A stretch of DNA of 64,000 bases, taken from the NCBI GenBank assembly GCA_964590135.1, contig CAZPVX010000016.1, forward strand, positions 1 through 64,000. Reading direction: 5' to 3'. The position numbers and the translations under genes were made by a program. The stretch is from JBDHWI01 sp964590135 (lineage in GTDB: Bacteria; Chloroflexota; Anaerolineae; J036; Brachytrichaceae). The notes under the pieces were generated by a model that saw only the letters and a program-made list of their open reading frames with translations, ran no database searches and was not told where the DNA came from. This document shows, one piece after another, positions 41,445-50,338 of this stretch (its first letter is position 1; the number at the start of each line of letters is the position of its first letter).

Positions 41445-42659
41445 TCACGTTAACTTCACATTCATGTCACGCTGTGGCGACACGTGATACAGCGGCACGC
41501 CAAAGTGGGCCGCGCGCTGCTTCGCCTGCTTCAAGCCTTCCACAGTTCTGCCGCACAGCACGATGGCCGCGTTTAGCCCGCTGCGCTGCGCTTTGAATAT
41601 CTCCTCGAATAACGCATCAGTCATTTTGCCGGTGATGATGACGAGTGTCGCGCCCCATGCCAGCTTGACGCGTTCGCGTTGCACCAGCGCGATATAGTCG
41701 TCAGGGGGGTCGGCAAAATGAGCGCGCGCCAGCACGTCGAGCGCAGTCATGAAGTGGCTGCGCCCTTTCGCCGGCGCGATCGATTGGAACGGCGCCAGCT
41801 TCGATACCACTGACGATTCGCCAGTCATGCCCGGGTCGAGTCCATTCGTCGCCAACCCCACTGCCTCTTTTCGCGCAACCACCCAGTCACAGATCGATGC
41901 TGCCGCGACGATGGCAACTTCGGTGTCGTCGGTCCAAGTCAGACGGTCATAGTTGGCGCGATTGAGATCGAGCAGCACCATGGCCTCCAGCGAGCGCGAG
42001 GGTTCGAATTGCCGCACTTGCAGCCGGCCAATTGCAGCGCTGGTTTTCCAATCCACGCGACGCATCGAATCGCCGCTGATGTAATCGCGCTTGCCGCGCA
42101 CGCGAGAGGGATCTTCGAAGATCGGCTGAGTTTCGTGCAGGCTGCCCAGCGGCGAGCGCGAGGGCAAACCCAACTCAGGCAATGGCACGATCTTTGGATA
42201 CACGGTCAGCGTTTGCACGATGGCCTGGCGGTGCAGCAACTTGTCGAGACCCAGCGCGTCGCCGGCATAGAGCGTGATCGGCCCGATGCGATACAAGCCG
42301 CGTCGGTTTGCCAGCAGGGTGTAGTGAAACTCGCGCGTCTCTTTCGATTTCAGGGTGATGGCGCGGTTGAATATATGCGGGCCAAACTCTACTGGCACGC
42401 TATCGCGCACGCGCAGCAAGAGCGCCGGCAGCCGGCTGCGATTGCGCACCTGCAAGCGCACCATGATCACGTCATTCAGGTATGCGCGCGGATTCATGTG
42501 GCGCGCCACTTCGAGTGACGCGCTGACACGCCGGCCCCACGCGACACTGAGCAATGTCGCGCTGAGCAGCAGCGCCGCTGCGCCCAGCATCGCGCCGTTT
42601 TGCAGCAGCACTGCCATCACCAGCAGCACCAGCGAGGTAATCGTCAGACTTCGCGCCAT
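41445..42659 (-). CDS. DUF58 domain protein
   Basis: 404 residues. Two N-terminal membrane helices (~5-45), then an Ig/beta part and the DUF58 signature DYISGDSMRRVDWKTSA (residues ~192-208), ending with a vWA-like domain (MVLLDLNRANYDR ... ). It is the second gene of the MoxR-DUF58-DUF4129 set, thought to assist assembly of membrane or envelope complexes with the MoxR ATPase. The spacing of 47 bases from moxR supports an operon. Confidence 0.93.
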   Translation of the reverse strand: MARSLTITSLVLLVMAVLLQNGAMLGAAALLLSATLLSVAWGRRVSASLEVARHMNPRAYLNDVIMVRLQVRNRSRLPALLLRVRDSVPVEFGPHIFNRAITLKSKETREFHYTLLANRRGLYRIGPITLYAGDALGLDKLLHRQAIVQTLTVYPKIVPLPELGLPSRSPLGSLHETQPIFEDPSRVRGKRDYISGDSMRRVDWKTSAAIGRLQVRQFEPSRSLEAMVLLDLNRANYDRLTWTDDTEVAIVAAASICDWVVARKEAVGLATNGLDPGMTGESSVVSKLAPFQSIAPAKGRSHFMTALDVLARAHFADPPDDYIALVQRERVKLAWGATLVIITGKMTDALFEEIFKAQRSGLNAAIVLCGRTVEGLKQAKQRAAHFGVPLYHVSPQRDMNVKLT

Positions 42660-42706
42660 GAGTGAGATATTCAGGTCGTTCTGCGCCAGTCAAAAATTAC
42701 AAGCCG

Positions 42707-43645
42707 TCAAGTCACGTTGAGCGCTGTGGTGTCGAGTAATTCATTCAGGATGACGCGCGCAGTGCGCCCGCGCAGCTCGGCTTCGGGCTTGGCGACGAGG
42801 CGGTGGGCGAGCGCCGGCGTGACAAGCCGTTTGATGTCGTCTGGGATGACGTGATCGCGCCCGCGAATGGCTGCCAGCGCCTGCGCCGCCTTGAAGAGCG
42901 CAAGGCTGGCGCGCGGACTTGCGCCCAGCGCAATATCGTTGCTGTTGCGCGTGGCATTCACCAGCCGCACGATGTAATCAGCCAGCGATTCATCGACATG
43001 CACTTCCCAGATCTGCCGCTGCAGCGCAGTCAGCTCGTCGATGCTTGCGACTGCGCCCAACTGGTTGATGGGATGCTCGCGCTGCAGATTGCGAATGACC
43101 TGCTGCTCTTCTGCCGGCGATGGATAGCCCATCGCGACCTGCAACAAGAAGCGGTCGAGTTGCGCCTCGGGCAGCGGGAACGTGCCTTCATATTCCACCG
43201 GATTTTGCGTGGCCAGCACGAGGAAAGGGCGGGGCAGGGCGCGGGTTGTGCCATCGACAGTGACCTGCTGTTCCTGCATCGCTTCGAGCAGCGCGGATTG
43301 CGTGCGCGGCGTGGCGCGATTGATTTCGTCGGTCAGCAGCACATTCACAAAGATCGGGCCGGCGCGAAACTCAAACTGGCTGCTCTGCTGGTTGAACACA
43401 GAGACGCCGGTGATGTCGTTCGGCAGCAGATCTGGCGTGCATTGCACGCGCTTGAACTGGCCGCCGATGCTGCCGGCGAGGCTGCGCGCGAGCATCGTCT
43501 TGCCGACGCCTGGCACATCTTCGATCAACACGTGGCCCTCACACAGGAGCGCGACAAGCAGCAACTCGATCGTGTCGCGCTTGCCGACGATCACGCGCTC
43601 GATGTTCTCGATGATTCTTGCGGCAAAGTCTTTTGCATTTGGCAT
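42707..43645 (-). CDS. MoxR family AAA ATPase
   Basis: 312 residues. Walker A VPGVGKTML (~44-52), Walker B LLTDEINRATPRTQSALLEAM split by the sensor region, and sensor 1 LATQNPVEYEGTFPLPEAQ. The lid domain shows ALGASPRASLALFKAAQALA. MoxR ATPases act as chaperone-like partners of vWA/DUF58 proteins. First gene of the minus-strand operon leading to DUF58 and DUF4129; the selenocysteine tRNA is 134 bases upstream on the same strand. Confidence 0.95.
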   Translation of the reverse strand: MPNAKDFAARIIENIERVIVGKRDTIELLLVALLCEGHVLIEDVPGVGKTMLARSLAGSIGGQFKRVQCTPDLLPNDITGVSVFNQQSSQFEFRAGPIFVNVLLTDEINRATPRTQSALLEAMQEQQVTVDGTTRALPRPFLVLATQNPVEYEGTFPLPEAQLDRFLLQVAMGYPSPAEEQQVIRNLQREHPINQLGAVASIDELTALQRQIWEVHVDESLADYIVRLVNATRNSNDIALGASPRASLALFKAAQALAAIRGRDHVIPDDIKRLVTPALAHRLVAKPEAELRGRTARVILNELLDTTALNVT

Positions 43646-43779
43646 GAGGTTTCCCAGACATTATTGCGCCTTTTCAATTTTGCAAGGGAAGTGCGAGATG
43701 GAGAGATCGCGGAGGCGCGCGGCAGGCCGGCATCGCAATCGTCAACGCGACGAAGTGCTGTCAGGGATTTGAGGAGAAA

Positions 43780-43873
43780 CGAGGGCGGATGAGAGTCGAA
43801 CTCACCGCAGCTTGCCGAGCAACCTGCCACTGGTTTTGAAGACCAGGACACCCACCGGGGCATATCCACCCTC
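43780..43873 (-). tRNA. selC: tRNA-Sec (UCA anticodon)
   Basis: 94 bases, minus strand, folding as a bacterial selenocysteine tRNA. It has an 8-bp acceptor (GAGGGTGG/CCGCCCTC), a 6-bp D stem (ATGCCC/GGGTGT) with a 4-base loop, and an anticodon stem CTGGT/ACCAG with loop CTTCAAA (anticodon TCA). A long variable arm has a 9-bp stem (one mismatch); the 5-bp T stem GTGAG/CTCAT has loop TTCGACT, and the discriminator is G. The 8+5 acceptor/T helix and G73 are the diagnostic marks. CCA is not encoded. Confidence 0.95.
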
Positions 43874-43962
43874 AAGCGAGATAGAGTCAAGAGACAGGCT
43901 GAAAGCCTTCAATTTGTTGCCGCTTGATTCTTCTCTCGATTCTAATGCAGTAACATTCGCGC

Positions 43963-44175
43963 ATGGCAAAGAAGCAGGCCGGCGATACCGGCGCCGACAT
44001 CGATACTCTCTCCTTCGAGGAAGCCTTTCAGATGCTCGACACAATCGTCGCCCAACTGGAGCAAGGCGATCTGCCGCTGGACCAATCACTCGCGCTGCAT
44101 GAACAGGGCCAGAAGTTGGCCGAACACTGCGCCCGCAAGCTCGATGAGGCAGAGTTGAAGGTCAAGGAAGTATGA
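43963..44175 (+). CDS. xseB: Exodeoxyribonuclease VII small subunit
   Basis: 70 residues, typical of XseB: LSFEEAFQMLDTIVAQLEQG (~16-35), LPLDQSLALHEQG and the end ARKLDEAELKVKEV. It forms the helical collar of ExoVII with XseA, which is not in this window. The stop overlaps the next start as ATGA. Acidic, all alpha-helical. Confidence 0.95.
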   Translation: MAKKQAGDTGADIDTLSFEEAFQMLDTIVAQLEQGDLPLDQSLALHEQGQKLAEHCARKLDEAELKVKEV

Positions 44176-44990
44176 CCGGAACGATCATCAATGTCATCAC
44201 TGTGATGATTGGCACGGCGCTGGGCGTGGCACTCGGCAATCGTCTGCCGGAGCGCGTGCGCGAGACGGTGCTGGCCGGCCTTGGCATCACCACCATCGGT
44301 TACGCCATTCTGAACATCATCGATGCGATGTCGAACCAGCAGAATGTGCCGCTCAAGTTCATCGTCGTGATGCTGGCGCTTTTGTTCGGCGGCATTGCCG
44401 GCGAGTTGCTCGACCTCGATGGCGCGCTGCATCGCTTCGGTGCGCTGTTGGAGCGGCGTTTCAACCGCAGCGCTGGCGATCACGACAGCACCGCGCACTT
44501 CATTCGCGGCTTCATCACAGCCAGCCTGGTTTTTTGCATCGGCCCCATGACTGTCCTGGGCTCCATTCAGGACGGACTGACTGGCGACTATGGCTTGCTC
44601 GGCATCAAGAGCACGCTGGACGGATTCGCGGCGCTGGCGTTTGCTGCGTCGCTTGGCATTGGCGTGGGCTTCAGCGTCATCACCATCCTTGTGCTGCAGG
44701 GCGGCATTGCGCTGCTCGCCGAGGACCAGCGCGCGGCGTGGCGTGCTGAACAACCGCCGGTTGCGCCGCTTCAAGCGGCGGCCGGCCTGCTGCAGGGGGT
44801 GTTCACGCCGCCCATGCTGGCTGTGCTTTCAGCCACCGGCGCGTTGCTCATCATCGGTATCGGTCTGACACTGCTCGATTTGAAGAAGATTCGGTTGGCG
44901 AACTTTCTGCCGGCGCTGCTTCTGGGGCCGGTCTTCGTCGTCATCCTCGCGGCGTTGAATGTCAGCGGGTTTCAGGTCGTTGCAGGGTAA
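44172..44990 (+). CDS. DUF554 family membrane protein
   Basis: 272 residues with about seven hydrophobic segments. The family opening GTIINVITVMIGTALGVALG (here residues ~3-22), the LLFGGIAGELLDLD loop and FCIGPMTVLGSIQDGL are all present. Putative transporter or channel of unknown substrate. Translationally coupled to xseB through the ATGA overlap; a link between the two functions is not known. Confidence 0.92.
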   Translation: MTGTIINVITVMIGTALGVALGNRLPERVRETVLAGLGITTIGYAILNIIDAMSNQQNVPLKFIVVMLALLFGGIAGELLDLDGALHRFGALLERRFNRSAGDHDSTAHFIRGFITASLVFCIGPMTVLGSIQDGLTGDYGLLGIKSTLDGFAALAFAASLGIGVGFSVITILVLQGGIALLAEDQRAAWRAEQPPVAPLQAAAGLLQGVFTPPMLAVLSATGALLIIGIGLTLLDLKKIRLANFLPALLLGPVFVVILAALNVSGFQVVAG

Positions 44991-45022
44991 GTTTTTTAGC
45001 GACGATGCGAATGCAACAAATT

Positions 45023-45051
45023 GAGCGCGCCGGCAAAACGCCGGCGTGCTC
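45023..45051. terminator. Convergent hairpin terminator
   Basis: 12-bp stem (GAGCGCGCCGGC with GCCGGCGTGCTC, one G-T), loop AAAAC, between DUF554 and the isomerase gene. Confidence 0.65.
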
Positions 45052-45089
45052 TTGCGTCTCTTGCGATCTCAGTGTCGCGTCTGCAAACG

Positions 45090-45962
45090 CTATACGCCTT
45101 CGAGGAAGCGCGCGCTCTGCAGGATGCCGAGTTGCTCGCCTGCCGTCGTGCCGTTGAAGTTGGCGTCCTCCAACTCGATCGACACCGTGCCCTTGTAGTT
45201 GGCGTCTTTGAGCGTGCGCATCACCTCGACCCAGCGCACCTGCCCCTGCCCAGGGATGGCGTAGCGCCACGACATGCCGCCGAATGCCGGCGCTTTGCCG
45301 AATGTCGCCGGCTGCTCATGGCCATATTCATACAGACCCTCTGTCGACAGCTCGGTGTCCTTGCCATGCACGTGATACACGCGGTCGACAAATTCGCGCA
45401 GGAAGCGCAGATAGTCGATGCCCATGCGCATCAGATGCGATGGATCGTAGTTCACGCCCATCGCCTTGCTCGGCACCTTCTCAAAAAAGGCGCGATAGCC
45501 TTCCGGTGTGCAGGCCAGCGCGCCCGGCCCTGGCCAGCCTTCAATCACGATGCGCGCGTTGTGCTTCTCCAGCACCGGCGCGAGCGCAGAGAAACTTTCG
45601 ACCATATAGCCAAAGTTCTCCGCGCGCGGCAGTTCTGGCTTCTCCGGCAGCATCACCAGGAAGTAGTTCACCGAGCCCAACCTGGCACCGGCTTCGATCT
45701 GCGCTGTATTCGCGGCGAGGGCCGCCTCGCGCCGCGTCTTGTCCGGCGAGATCATGCCCTTGTTGTCTTTCAAGTCGATCGAGCCGGCGCGCAAACCGGC
45801 ATCGATGATCTGCTTGCCGGTATCGATGTCTGCGCTGACATCGATACCGGCGAGGCCGCTCTGCTTCGTCCAGGCGATCAAGCCGGTGAGGTCTTTCTGC
45901 CATTCCGTCCAACCGCGTCGAAAACCAATGGGGAAATTGCCTGTTCGGGTCTGCATTGTCAT
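45090..45962 (-). CDS. Sugar phosphate isomerase/epimerase (TIM barrel)
   Basis: 290 residues of the AP_endonuc_2/xylose-isomerase-like barrel. Metal-site candidates: Glu in VIEGWPGPG (~150), NYDPSHLMRMG with Asp/His (~188-195), YHVHGKDTE (His ~217) and SIELEDANF (Glu ~266). This set is normal for inositol- or ketose-epimerase relatives. Substrate unknown. Divergent from the nuclease gene, with an inverted repeat just before its start. Confidence 0.88.
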   Translation of the reverse strand: MTMQTRTGNFPIGFRRGWTEWQKDLTGLIAWTKQSGLAGIDVSADIDTGKQIIDAGLRAGSIDLKDNKGMISPDKTRREAALAANTAQIEAGARLGSVNYFLVMLPEKPELPRAENFGYMVESFSALAPVLEKHNARIVIEGWPGPGALACTPEGYRAFFEKVPSKAMGVNYDPSHLMRMGIDYLRFLREFVDRVYHVHGKDTELSTEGLYEYGHEQPATFGKAPAFGGMSWRYAIPGQGQVRWVEVMRTLKDANYKGTVSIELEDANFNGTTAGEQLGILQSARFLEGV

Positions 45963-45965
45963 GTT

Positions 45966-45987
45966 TACACTCCGACACGCGAGTGTA
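45966..45987. promoter_or_regulatory. Inverted repeat before the isomerase gene
   Basis: TACACTC, 8 bases, GAGTGTA; its edge is 4 bases upstream of the isomerase start codon in the divergent intergenic region. Candidate operator or leader hairpin; no regulator is adjacent. Confidence 0.45.
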
Positions 45988-46041
45988 GCCCATCACAAAA
46001 ATAAATCCACTTGCGGCGCTAATGATGTAGCATCGGCGGCA

Positions 46042-46866
46042 ATGTTGCCGTCGCACTTCCGCTTCACCCAGAACAACCTCAACGATTTTGCCGATTGCAA
46101 CTATCGCTTTTTTCAACGCTATATCGCGCGGCAGCCCTGGCCGGCGATGGATGCCACCACCGAACAGGCGATGGAGCGCGAGCGGCGGATGCGCGCCGGC
46201 GTGGCGTTGCATCGCTGGGCTGAACGGTTCTGGCTCGGCGCAATCGACCCGGCCGTCGATGCGCCAGAGGGCGATGAAGAGATGCGCGCATTGTGGTCGC
46301 GCTTTGTTGCGACGGATTTTTCTTTTCTGCCGGCGCAGCGCAGCCCAGAGGTCGCGCTGGCCTGCGTGCTGGGTGAGCGCCGGCTGTATGCGCGTTACGA
46401 CCTGCTCGCCATTGAGACGGGTCGCGCCGTGATTGTGGATTGGAAGACGGCGCGCAACGCGGGCTATGAGGATTGGGCGCGCCGGCTGCAAACGCGCGTG
46501 TATCTGTTCGTGCTGGTTGAGGCCGGCGACCCCTATCATGCCGGCGTGCCGCTGCAACCAGAGCAGTGCGAGATGCGCTATTGGCTGGGAAATGCGCAGC
46601 AACCCTGGGTGACCGTGCCATATTCTGCCGAGCAACATGAGGCAAATCGCGCCGTGCTCACAACGATGGCAGACGATATTCTCCAGCGCGCCGGCCCGGC
46701 TGCCTTTCCCATGACCACCGATGAGCGGCAATGTGTGGCATGCGGCTATCGCACCTTGTGCAGGCGCGCCGCCGGCAATGTGCTGGGCGAGGGCTGGCGC
46801 GATGATCTGCGCGACGAAGACCGCGATATCATCGACGGCCGCGATATCCATGCGTTGGAATATTGA
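46042..46866 (+). CDS. PD-(D/E)XK nuclease with four-Cys iron-sulfur site
   Basis: 274 residues of the RecB/AddB/Cas4-type nuclease family. Catalytic core: Asp in RYDLLAIETG and the DWK of AVIVDWKTAR (~residues 122-137). A single N-terminal Cys (DFADCNYRFFQRY, ~20) and a C-terminal CVACGYRTLC trio (~237-246) are spaced like the [4Fe-4S] ligands of AddB and Cas4. It has no helicase domain and no CRISPR neighbours. The ATG at 46042 is chosen because the motif NNLNDFADC needs it; the longer frame is a shadow of the isomerase gene. Confidence 0.87.
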   Translation: MLPSHFRFTQNNLNDFADCNYRFFQRYIARQPWPAMDATTEQAMERERRMRAGVALHRWAERFWLGAIDPAVDAPEGDEEMRALWSRFVATDFSFLPAQRSPEVALACVLGERRLYARYDLLAIETGRAVIVDWKTARNAGYEDWARRLQTRVYLFVLVEAGDPYHAGVPLQPEQCEMRYWLGNAQQPWVTVPYSAEQHEANRAVLTTMADDILQRAGPAAFPMTTDERQCVACGYRTLCRRAAGNVLGEGWRDDLRDEDRDIIDGRDIHALEY

Positions 46867-46972
46867 AGCGCAGCAGAGGGCAATGCGTTGAGGCCGCGCT
46901 GGCCGGTCTGCCCAACACTATGCAGCGTCGCCGGCGCTCCGCGACATTTATCAGGGAGAACACACAACCATC

Positions 46973-48043
46973 ATGAAAGGTCTCATCCTCAGCGGCGGCA
47001 AAGGCACGCGCCTGCGCCCGCTCACCTTCACCAGCGCCAAGCAACTCATCCCGCTGGCAAACAAACCGGTGCTGTTTCGCGTGATCGAATCGATCCGCGA
47101 CGCCGGCGTCACCGATATCGGCGTGGTCATCGCGCCGGAGACGGGCATGGAAATCCAGCAGCAGGTGGGCGACGGGTCGCGCTGGGGCGTGAAGATCACC
47201 TACATCCCGCAGGACAAGCCGGCCGGCCTTGCGCACGCCGTCAAGATCAGCCGCGACTACATCGGCGATGATCGCTTCGTCATGTTTCTCGGCGACAACT
47301 GCATCCAGGGCGGCATTCACAAGCTGATCGAGCAATATGCCAACAGCGACTACAACAGCCAGATCGTGTTGACCCGTGTGGCCGATCCGCGCAGCTATGG
47401 TGTGGCGGTTCTGGATGATGCCGGCAAGATCGAGCGCTTGATCGAGAAACCACAGAATCCGCCAAGCAACCTCGCCCTGGTTGGCATCTACATGTTTGAC
47501 AAAAATGTGTTCACGGCAGTGGACAACATTGCGCCATCCTGGCGCAACGAACTTGAAATTACGGATGCGATTCAATGGCTGGTGGCAAATGAGTATCGCG
47601 TATTCCCCTATGTTCACAATGGCTGGTGGGTGGACACGGGCAAGCGCGAAGACATGCTTGATGCGAATGCGCTGGTGCTGGAAGAGCTGGAGCCGCATGT
47701 CGATGGGCAGGTGGATGACAGGTCGATCATCGACTCGCGCGTGTCGATTGAGAAAGGCGCGCAGATCGTGAATAGCGTGGTTCGCGGACCGACGGTGATC
47801 GGCGAGAACACGCGCGTTGTGAATAGCTATGTCGGCCCCTTCACCAGCATCGATCGCGATTGCGTTATCGAGAGCGCCGAAATCGATCGCAGCATCGTGT
47901 TGGAAGGTTGTGCCATCACCGACATCCCTGCGCGCATCCACGACAGCTTGATCGGCCGCAAGTCCATCATCACCCGTGCGCAGGTCAAACCGCAGGGTTA
48001 TCGCCTCTTGTTGGGTGATTACAGCCAGACCGGATTGCTGTGA
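46973..48043 (+). CDS. rmlA: Glucose-1-phosphate thymidylyltransferase (long form)
   Basis: 356 residues: an N-terminal nucleotidyltransferase domain with the signature LSGGKGTRLRPLT (~6-18), KQLIPLANKPV and LGDNCIQGG, then a C-terminal left-handed beta-helix (hexapeptide-like repeats IDSRVSIEKGAQIVNSVV, PTVIGENTRVVNSYV). The long form with beta-helix is common in Actinobacteria, Chloroflexota and Archaea (StrD-like). It makes dTDP-glucose, the entry to dTDP-rhamnose. Other rml genes are not in this window. Followed closely by an acyl-CoA dehydrogenase. Confidence 0.93.
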   Translation: MKGLILSGGKGTRLRPLTFTSAKQLIPLANKPVLFRVIESIRDAGVTDIGVVIAPETGMEIQQQVGDGSRWGVKITYIPQDKPAGLAHAVKISRDYIGDDRFVMFLGDNCIQGGIHKLIEQYANSDYNSQIVLTRVADPRSYGVAVLDDAGKIERLIEKPQNPPSNLALVGIYMFDKNVFTAVDNIAPSWRNELEITDAIQWLVANEYRVFPYVHNGWWVDTGKREDMLDANALVLEELEPHVDGQVDDRSIIDSRVSIEKGAQIVNSVVRGPTVIGENTRVVNSYVGPFTSIDRDCVIESAEIDRSIVLEGCAITDIPARIHDSLIGRKSIITRAQVKPQGYRLLLGDYSQTGLL

Positions 48044-48056
48044 ATAGAATTGCGCC

Positions 48057-49205
48057 ATGCGATCTTTTGACGATGTTTTGGCGCAAGTGGATGAGTTGGC
48101 GGCGCAGTTTGCCGCCGGCGCAGAGAAGCATGACCGCGATGGCTCATTTGCCTTCGAAAACGTGGCGGCGATCAAGGCTGCCGGCCTGCCGCGCTCGCCA
48201 GCGCCGGCAGCGTATGGCGGCGATGGTTTCGATCTGGTGCAATGTGCGCAGATCCTTCAACGACTCGCGCATGGCGACGCCAGCACTGCGCTCGGCATGG
48301 CAATGCACTTCCACGTCATCGGCTCGCTGGCCGAAAATAATGCCTGGGCCGGCGATGCCTTTGCGCAGCTGTGCTGCGATGTGGTGAAATCTGGCGCGCT
48401 GGTGAATAGCGCGGCCAGCGAGCCGGAGATGGGCAGTCCTTCGCGCGGCGGCCTGCCGGCGACCAAAGCCCTCGCAACTGATGACGGTTTTGTGCTGAAC
48501 GGTCGCAAAAGCTGGGTGACGAATGCGCCGGCGCTTGGTTATTTCCTCATCAGCGCCGCGCACGAAGAGGGAATCGGCATCTTTGTCGTCAAAGCCGGCA
48601 CGCCTGGCCTCTCGCTCATCGACACGTGGAGCGCCAGCCTGAGCCTGCGCGCCAGTGGTTCATTTGACGTCACGCTCAAAGATGTGTTTGTGCCGGCGCA
48701 ATGGCATGTGGAACAGCGCGCGCCAGGGCAGGCGAAACGCGGCGCATTGCCGGCAGGTTGGGCCACCTGCGCATTCGCTGCGGTGTATCTGGGTGTGGGC
48801 GAAGCGGCTTTGCAGGCGATGGTGGATTACAGCAAACAGCGTGTGCCGACCGCGCTTGGCAAGCCCATCGCAGAGCTGCCGCAAATCCAGCGCGGCATCG
48901 GGCAGATGGATGTGGCGCTGAGAGGCGCGCGCGAGGCGCTGCACAGCGCGGCGCGCAAATGGGTGACGCAACCCGAAGCGCGCGCTGATATGGAGGCTGA
49001 TCTTGCTGCCGCAAAATACCTTTGCACCAATGCTGCGATCACGGTGACTGATATTGCGTTGCGCACTGCCGGCGCCAGCGGCCTCGCCCGCAGGCTGCCG
49101 CTGGAAAGATATTTCCGCGATGCGCGCGCCGGCTTGATGCACCCCCCGCAGGATGATCGCGCGCTCGAGATCATCGGCAGGGCGGCGATCGCAAGCGCTG
49201 AATGA
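48057..49205 (+). CDS. Acyl-CoA dehydrogenase family protein
   Basis: 382 residues of the FAD-dependent ACAD fold: N-terminal helical domain, middle beta domain (LNGRKSWVTNAPALGYFLIS, ~148-167) and C-terminal helices ending GASGLARRLPLERYFRDAR, then MHPPQDDRALE. The usual catalytic Glu position cannot be assigned with confidence. The shape is nearer to the DszC/flavin monooxygenase or acyl-CoA dehydrogenase-like branch. Start 13 bases after rmlA, so probably co-transcribed, though a functional tie is not obvious. Confidence 0.88.
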   Translation: MRSFDDVLAQVDELAAQFAAGAEKHDRDGSFAFENVAAIKAAGLPRSPAPAAYGGDGFDLVQCAQILQRLAHGDASTALGMAMHFHVIGSLAENNAWAGDAFAQLCCDVVKSGALVNSAASEPEMGSPSRGGLPATKALATDDGFVLNGRKSWVTNAPALGYFLISAAHEEGIGIFVVKAGTPGLSLIDTWSASLSLRASGSFDVTLKDVFVPAQWHVEQRAPGQAKRGALPAGWATCAFAAVYLGVGEAALQAMVDYSKQRVPTALGKPIAELPQIQRGIGQMDVALRGAREALHSAARKWVTQPEARADMEADLAAAKYLCTNAAITVTDIALRTAGASGLARRLPLERYFRDARAGLMHPPQDDRALEIIGRAAIASAE

Positions 49206-49281
49206 AATGGCGCAAAGTCACAGCAGGCATTCGCACCGATGCATGACTTTGAGCTGCGCTTTGTCCTTTGAGTTTTAGGTG

Positions 49282-50106
49282 ATGGCAGAACTCACACGCA
49301 AAGAAGTGATCCTCGTGCTGGCAGCGACGCCGTTTGGCAGGGACGCAGGGCTGGGTGCGCGGTTTGCCGGCGTCGACCTCAGCGGCCTTGATCTGCGCGG
49401 ATTGAACTTCGCCCATGCTGACTTGCGCGCTGTAAATCTGCGCGGCGCGCAATTGAACCAGACGCGCTTCAACTTCGCCTTGATGCAATCCGCCGACCTG
49501 ACTGAAGCCGAGGCGACCCAAGCCGACTTTACTCAGGCTGATCTCGCCTCAGCGGTGATGAACCATGCGCGCTTGAACGAAGCCGTCTTTGCCCAAGCCG
49601 TGATGGAAGTTGCAAACCTGATCGGCGCAGATTTGCGGCGCGCAGATTTGCGACAGGCAAAAATGGCGCGTGCAGATCTGCGCTCTGCGGATCTCGGGCA
49701 TGCGAAACTCCATCGCGCGCGGATGGCCGGTGCGCAACTCGGCAGCGCCGACCTGATGGCGGCAGAATTTCACGCCGCCGAACTGAATGATGCCAACCTG
49801 GATGGCGTGCTGGGCGAGCGCGCTGATTTCAGCGACGCCTTCCTGCAGCGCGCCAGTCTGATTGACGCGCGATTGCAGGGCGCTCTGCTGCGCGACGCCA
49901 ACTTGAGTGAGGCGTTGCTCCTGCGCACTGATCTGAGTGATGCTCAATGCAGCCGCGCCATCTTTCGCGCTGCCAACCTGCAGGGCGCCGTGCTGAATGG
50001 AACGGATCTGACCGAGGCGACGCTGCGCAATGCTGAATTGAGCGAGGGAGCACTCTTGCGTGCCATACTCAATCAAACCGTGCTGACGAATGGCGCAATC
50101 GCGTAG
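49282..50106 (+). CDS. Pentapeptide repeat protein
   Basis: 274 residues; from ~residue 30 to the end it is a run of A(D/N)Lxx-type pentapeptides (SGLDLRGLNFAHADLRAVNL style, with ADL/AQL/ANL every five residues), which fold as a right-handed beta-helix. Such proteins can mimic DNA (gyrase protection, as Qnr/MfpA) or act as scaffolds; nothing here decides. ATG at 49282 follows an in-frame GTG by one codon. Ends at the bidirectional terminator. Confidence 0.93.
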   Translation: MAELTRKEVILVLAATPFGRDAGLGARFAGVDLSGLDLRGLNFAHADLRAVNLRGAQLNQTRFNFALMQSADLTEAEATQADFTQADLASAVMNHARLNEAVFAQAVMEVANLIGADLRRADLRQAKMARADLRSADLGHAKLHRARMAGAQLGSADLMAAEFHAAELNDANLDGVLGERADFSDAFLQRASLIDARLQGALLRDANLSEALLLRTDLSDAQCSRAIFRAANLQGAVLNGTDLTEATLRNAELSEGALLRAILNQTVLTNGAIA

Positions 50107-50115
50107 AAAAAGAAG

Positions 50116-50141
50116 AAAGGGTCGGAGATCTCCAACCCTTT
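50116..50141. terminator. Bidirectional terminator (pentapeptide gene / tRNA-Glu)
   Basis: AAAGGGT and ACCCTTT arms around the inner palindrome GGAGATCTCC. Plus strand continues GTTT; minus strand continues CTTTCTTCTTTTT, a strong U-rich tail suited to the tRNA transcript. Confidence 0.8.
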
Positions 50142-50182
50142 GTTTAGGCGATAGCGACTTGCAAATCCTGATTTGACTTGTG

Positions 50183-50254
50183 TGACCCCTACGGGACTCG
50201 AACCCGTGTTTTAGCCTTGAAAGGGCTGCGTCCTAACCACTAGACGAAGGGGCC
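50183..50254 (-). tRNA. tRNA-Glu (UUC anticodon)
   Basis: 72-base cloverleaf on the minus strand: acceptor GGCCCCT/AGGGGTC, D arm with AGTGGTTAGGA, anticodon loop CTTTCAA (TTC), T arm ACGGGTTCGAGTCCCGT, discriminator A. CCA is not encoded. Confidence 0.97.
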
Positions 50255-50293
50255 GCGTAAAGCGCGCGGCATTGTAACACGGCGCGGCCTTTT

Positions 50294-50299
50294 TATAAT
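50294..50299 (+). promoter_or_regulatory. -10 element before the DUF3048 gene
   Basis: A perfect TATAAT at 50294-50299, 40 bases before the TTG start; no clear -35. Confidence 0.5.
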
Positions 50300-50338
50300 C
50301 ACCAGTCTTGTAGAAAAAGCCCATCGAAGGAGTTCAAT

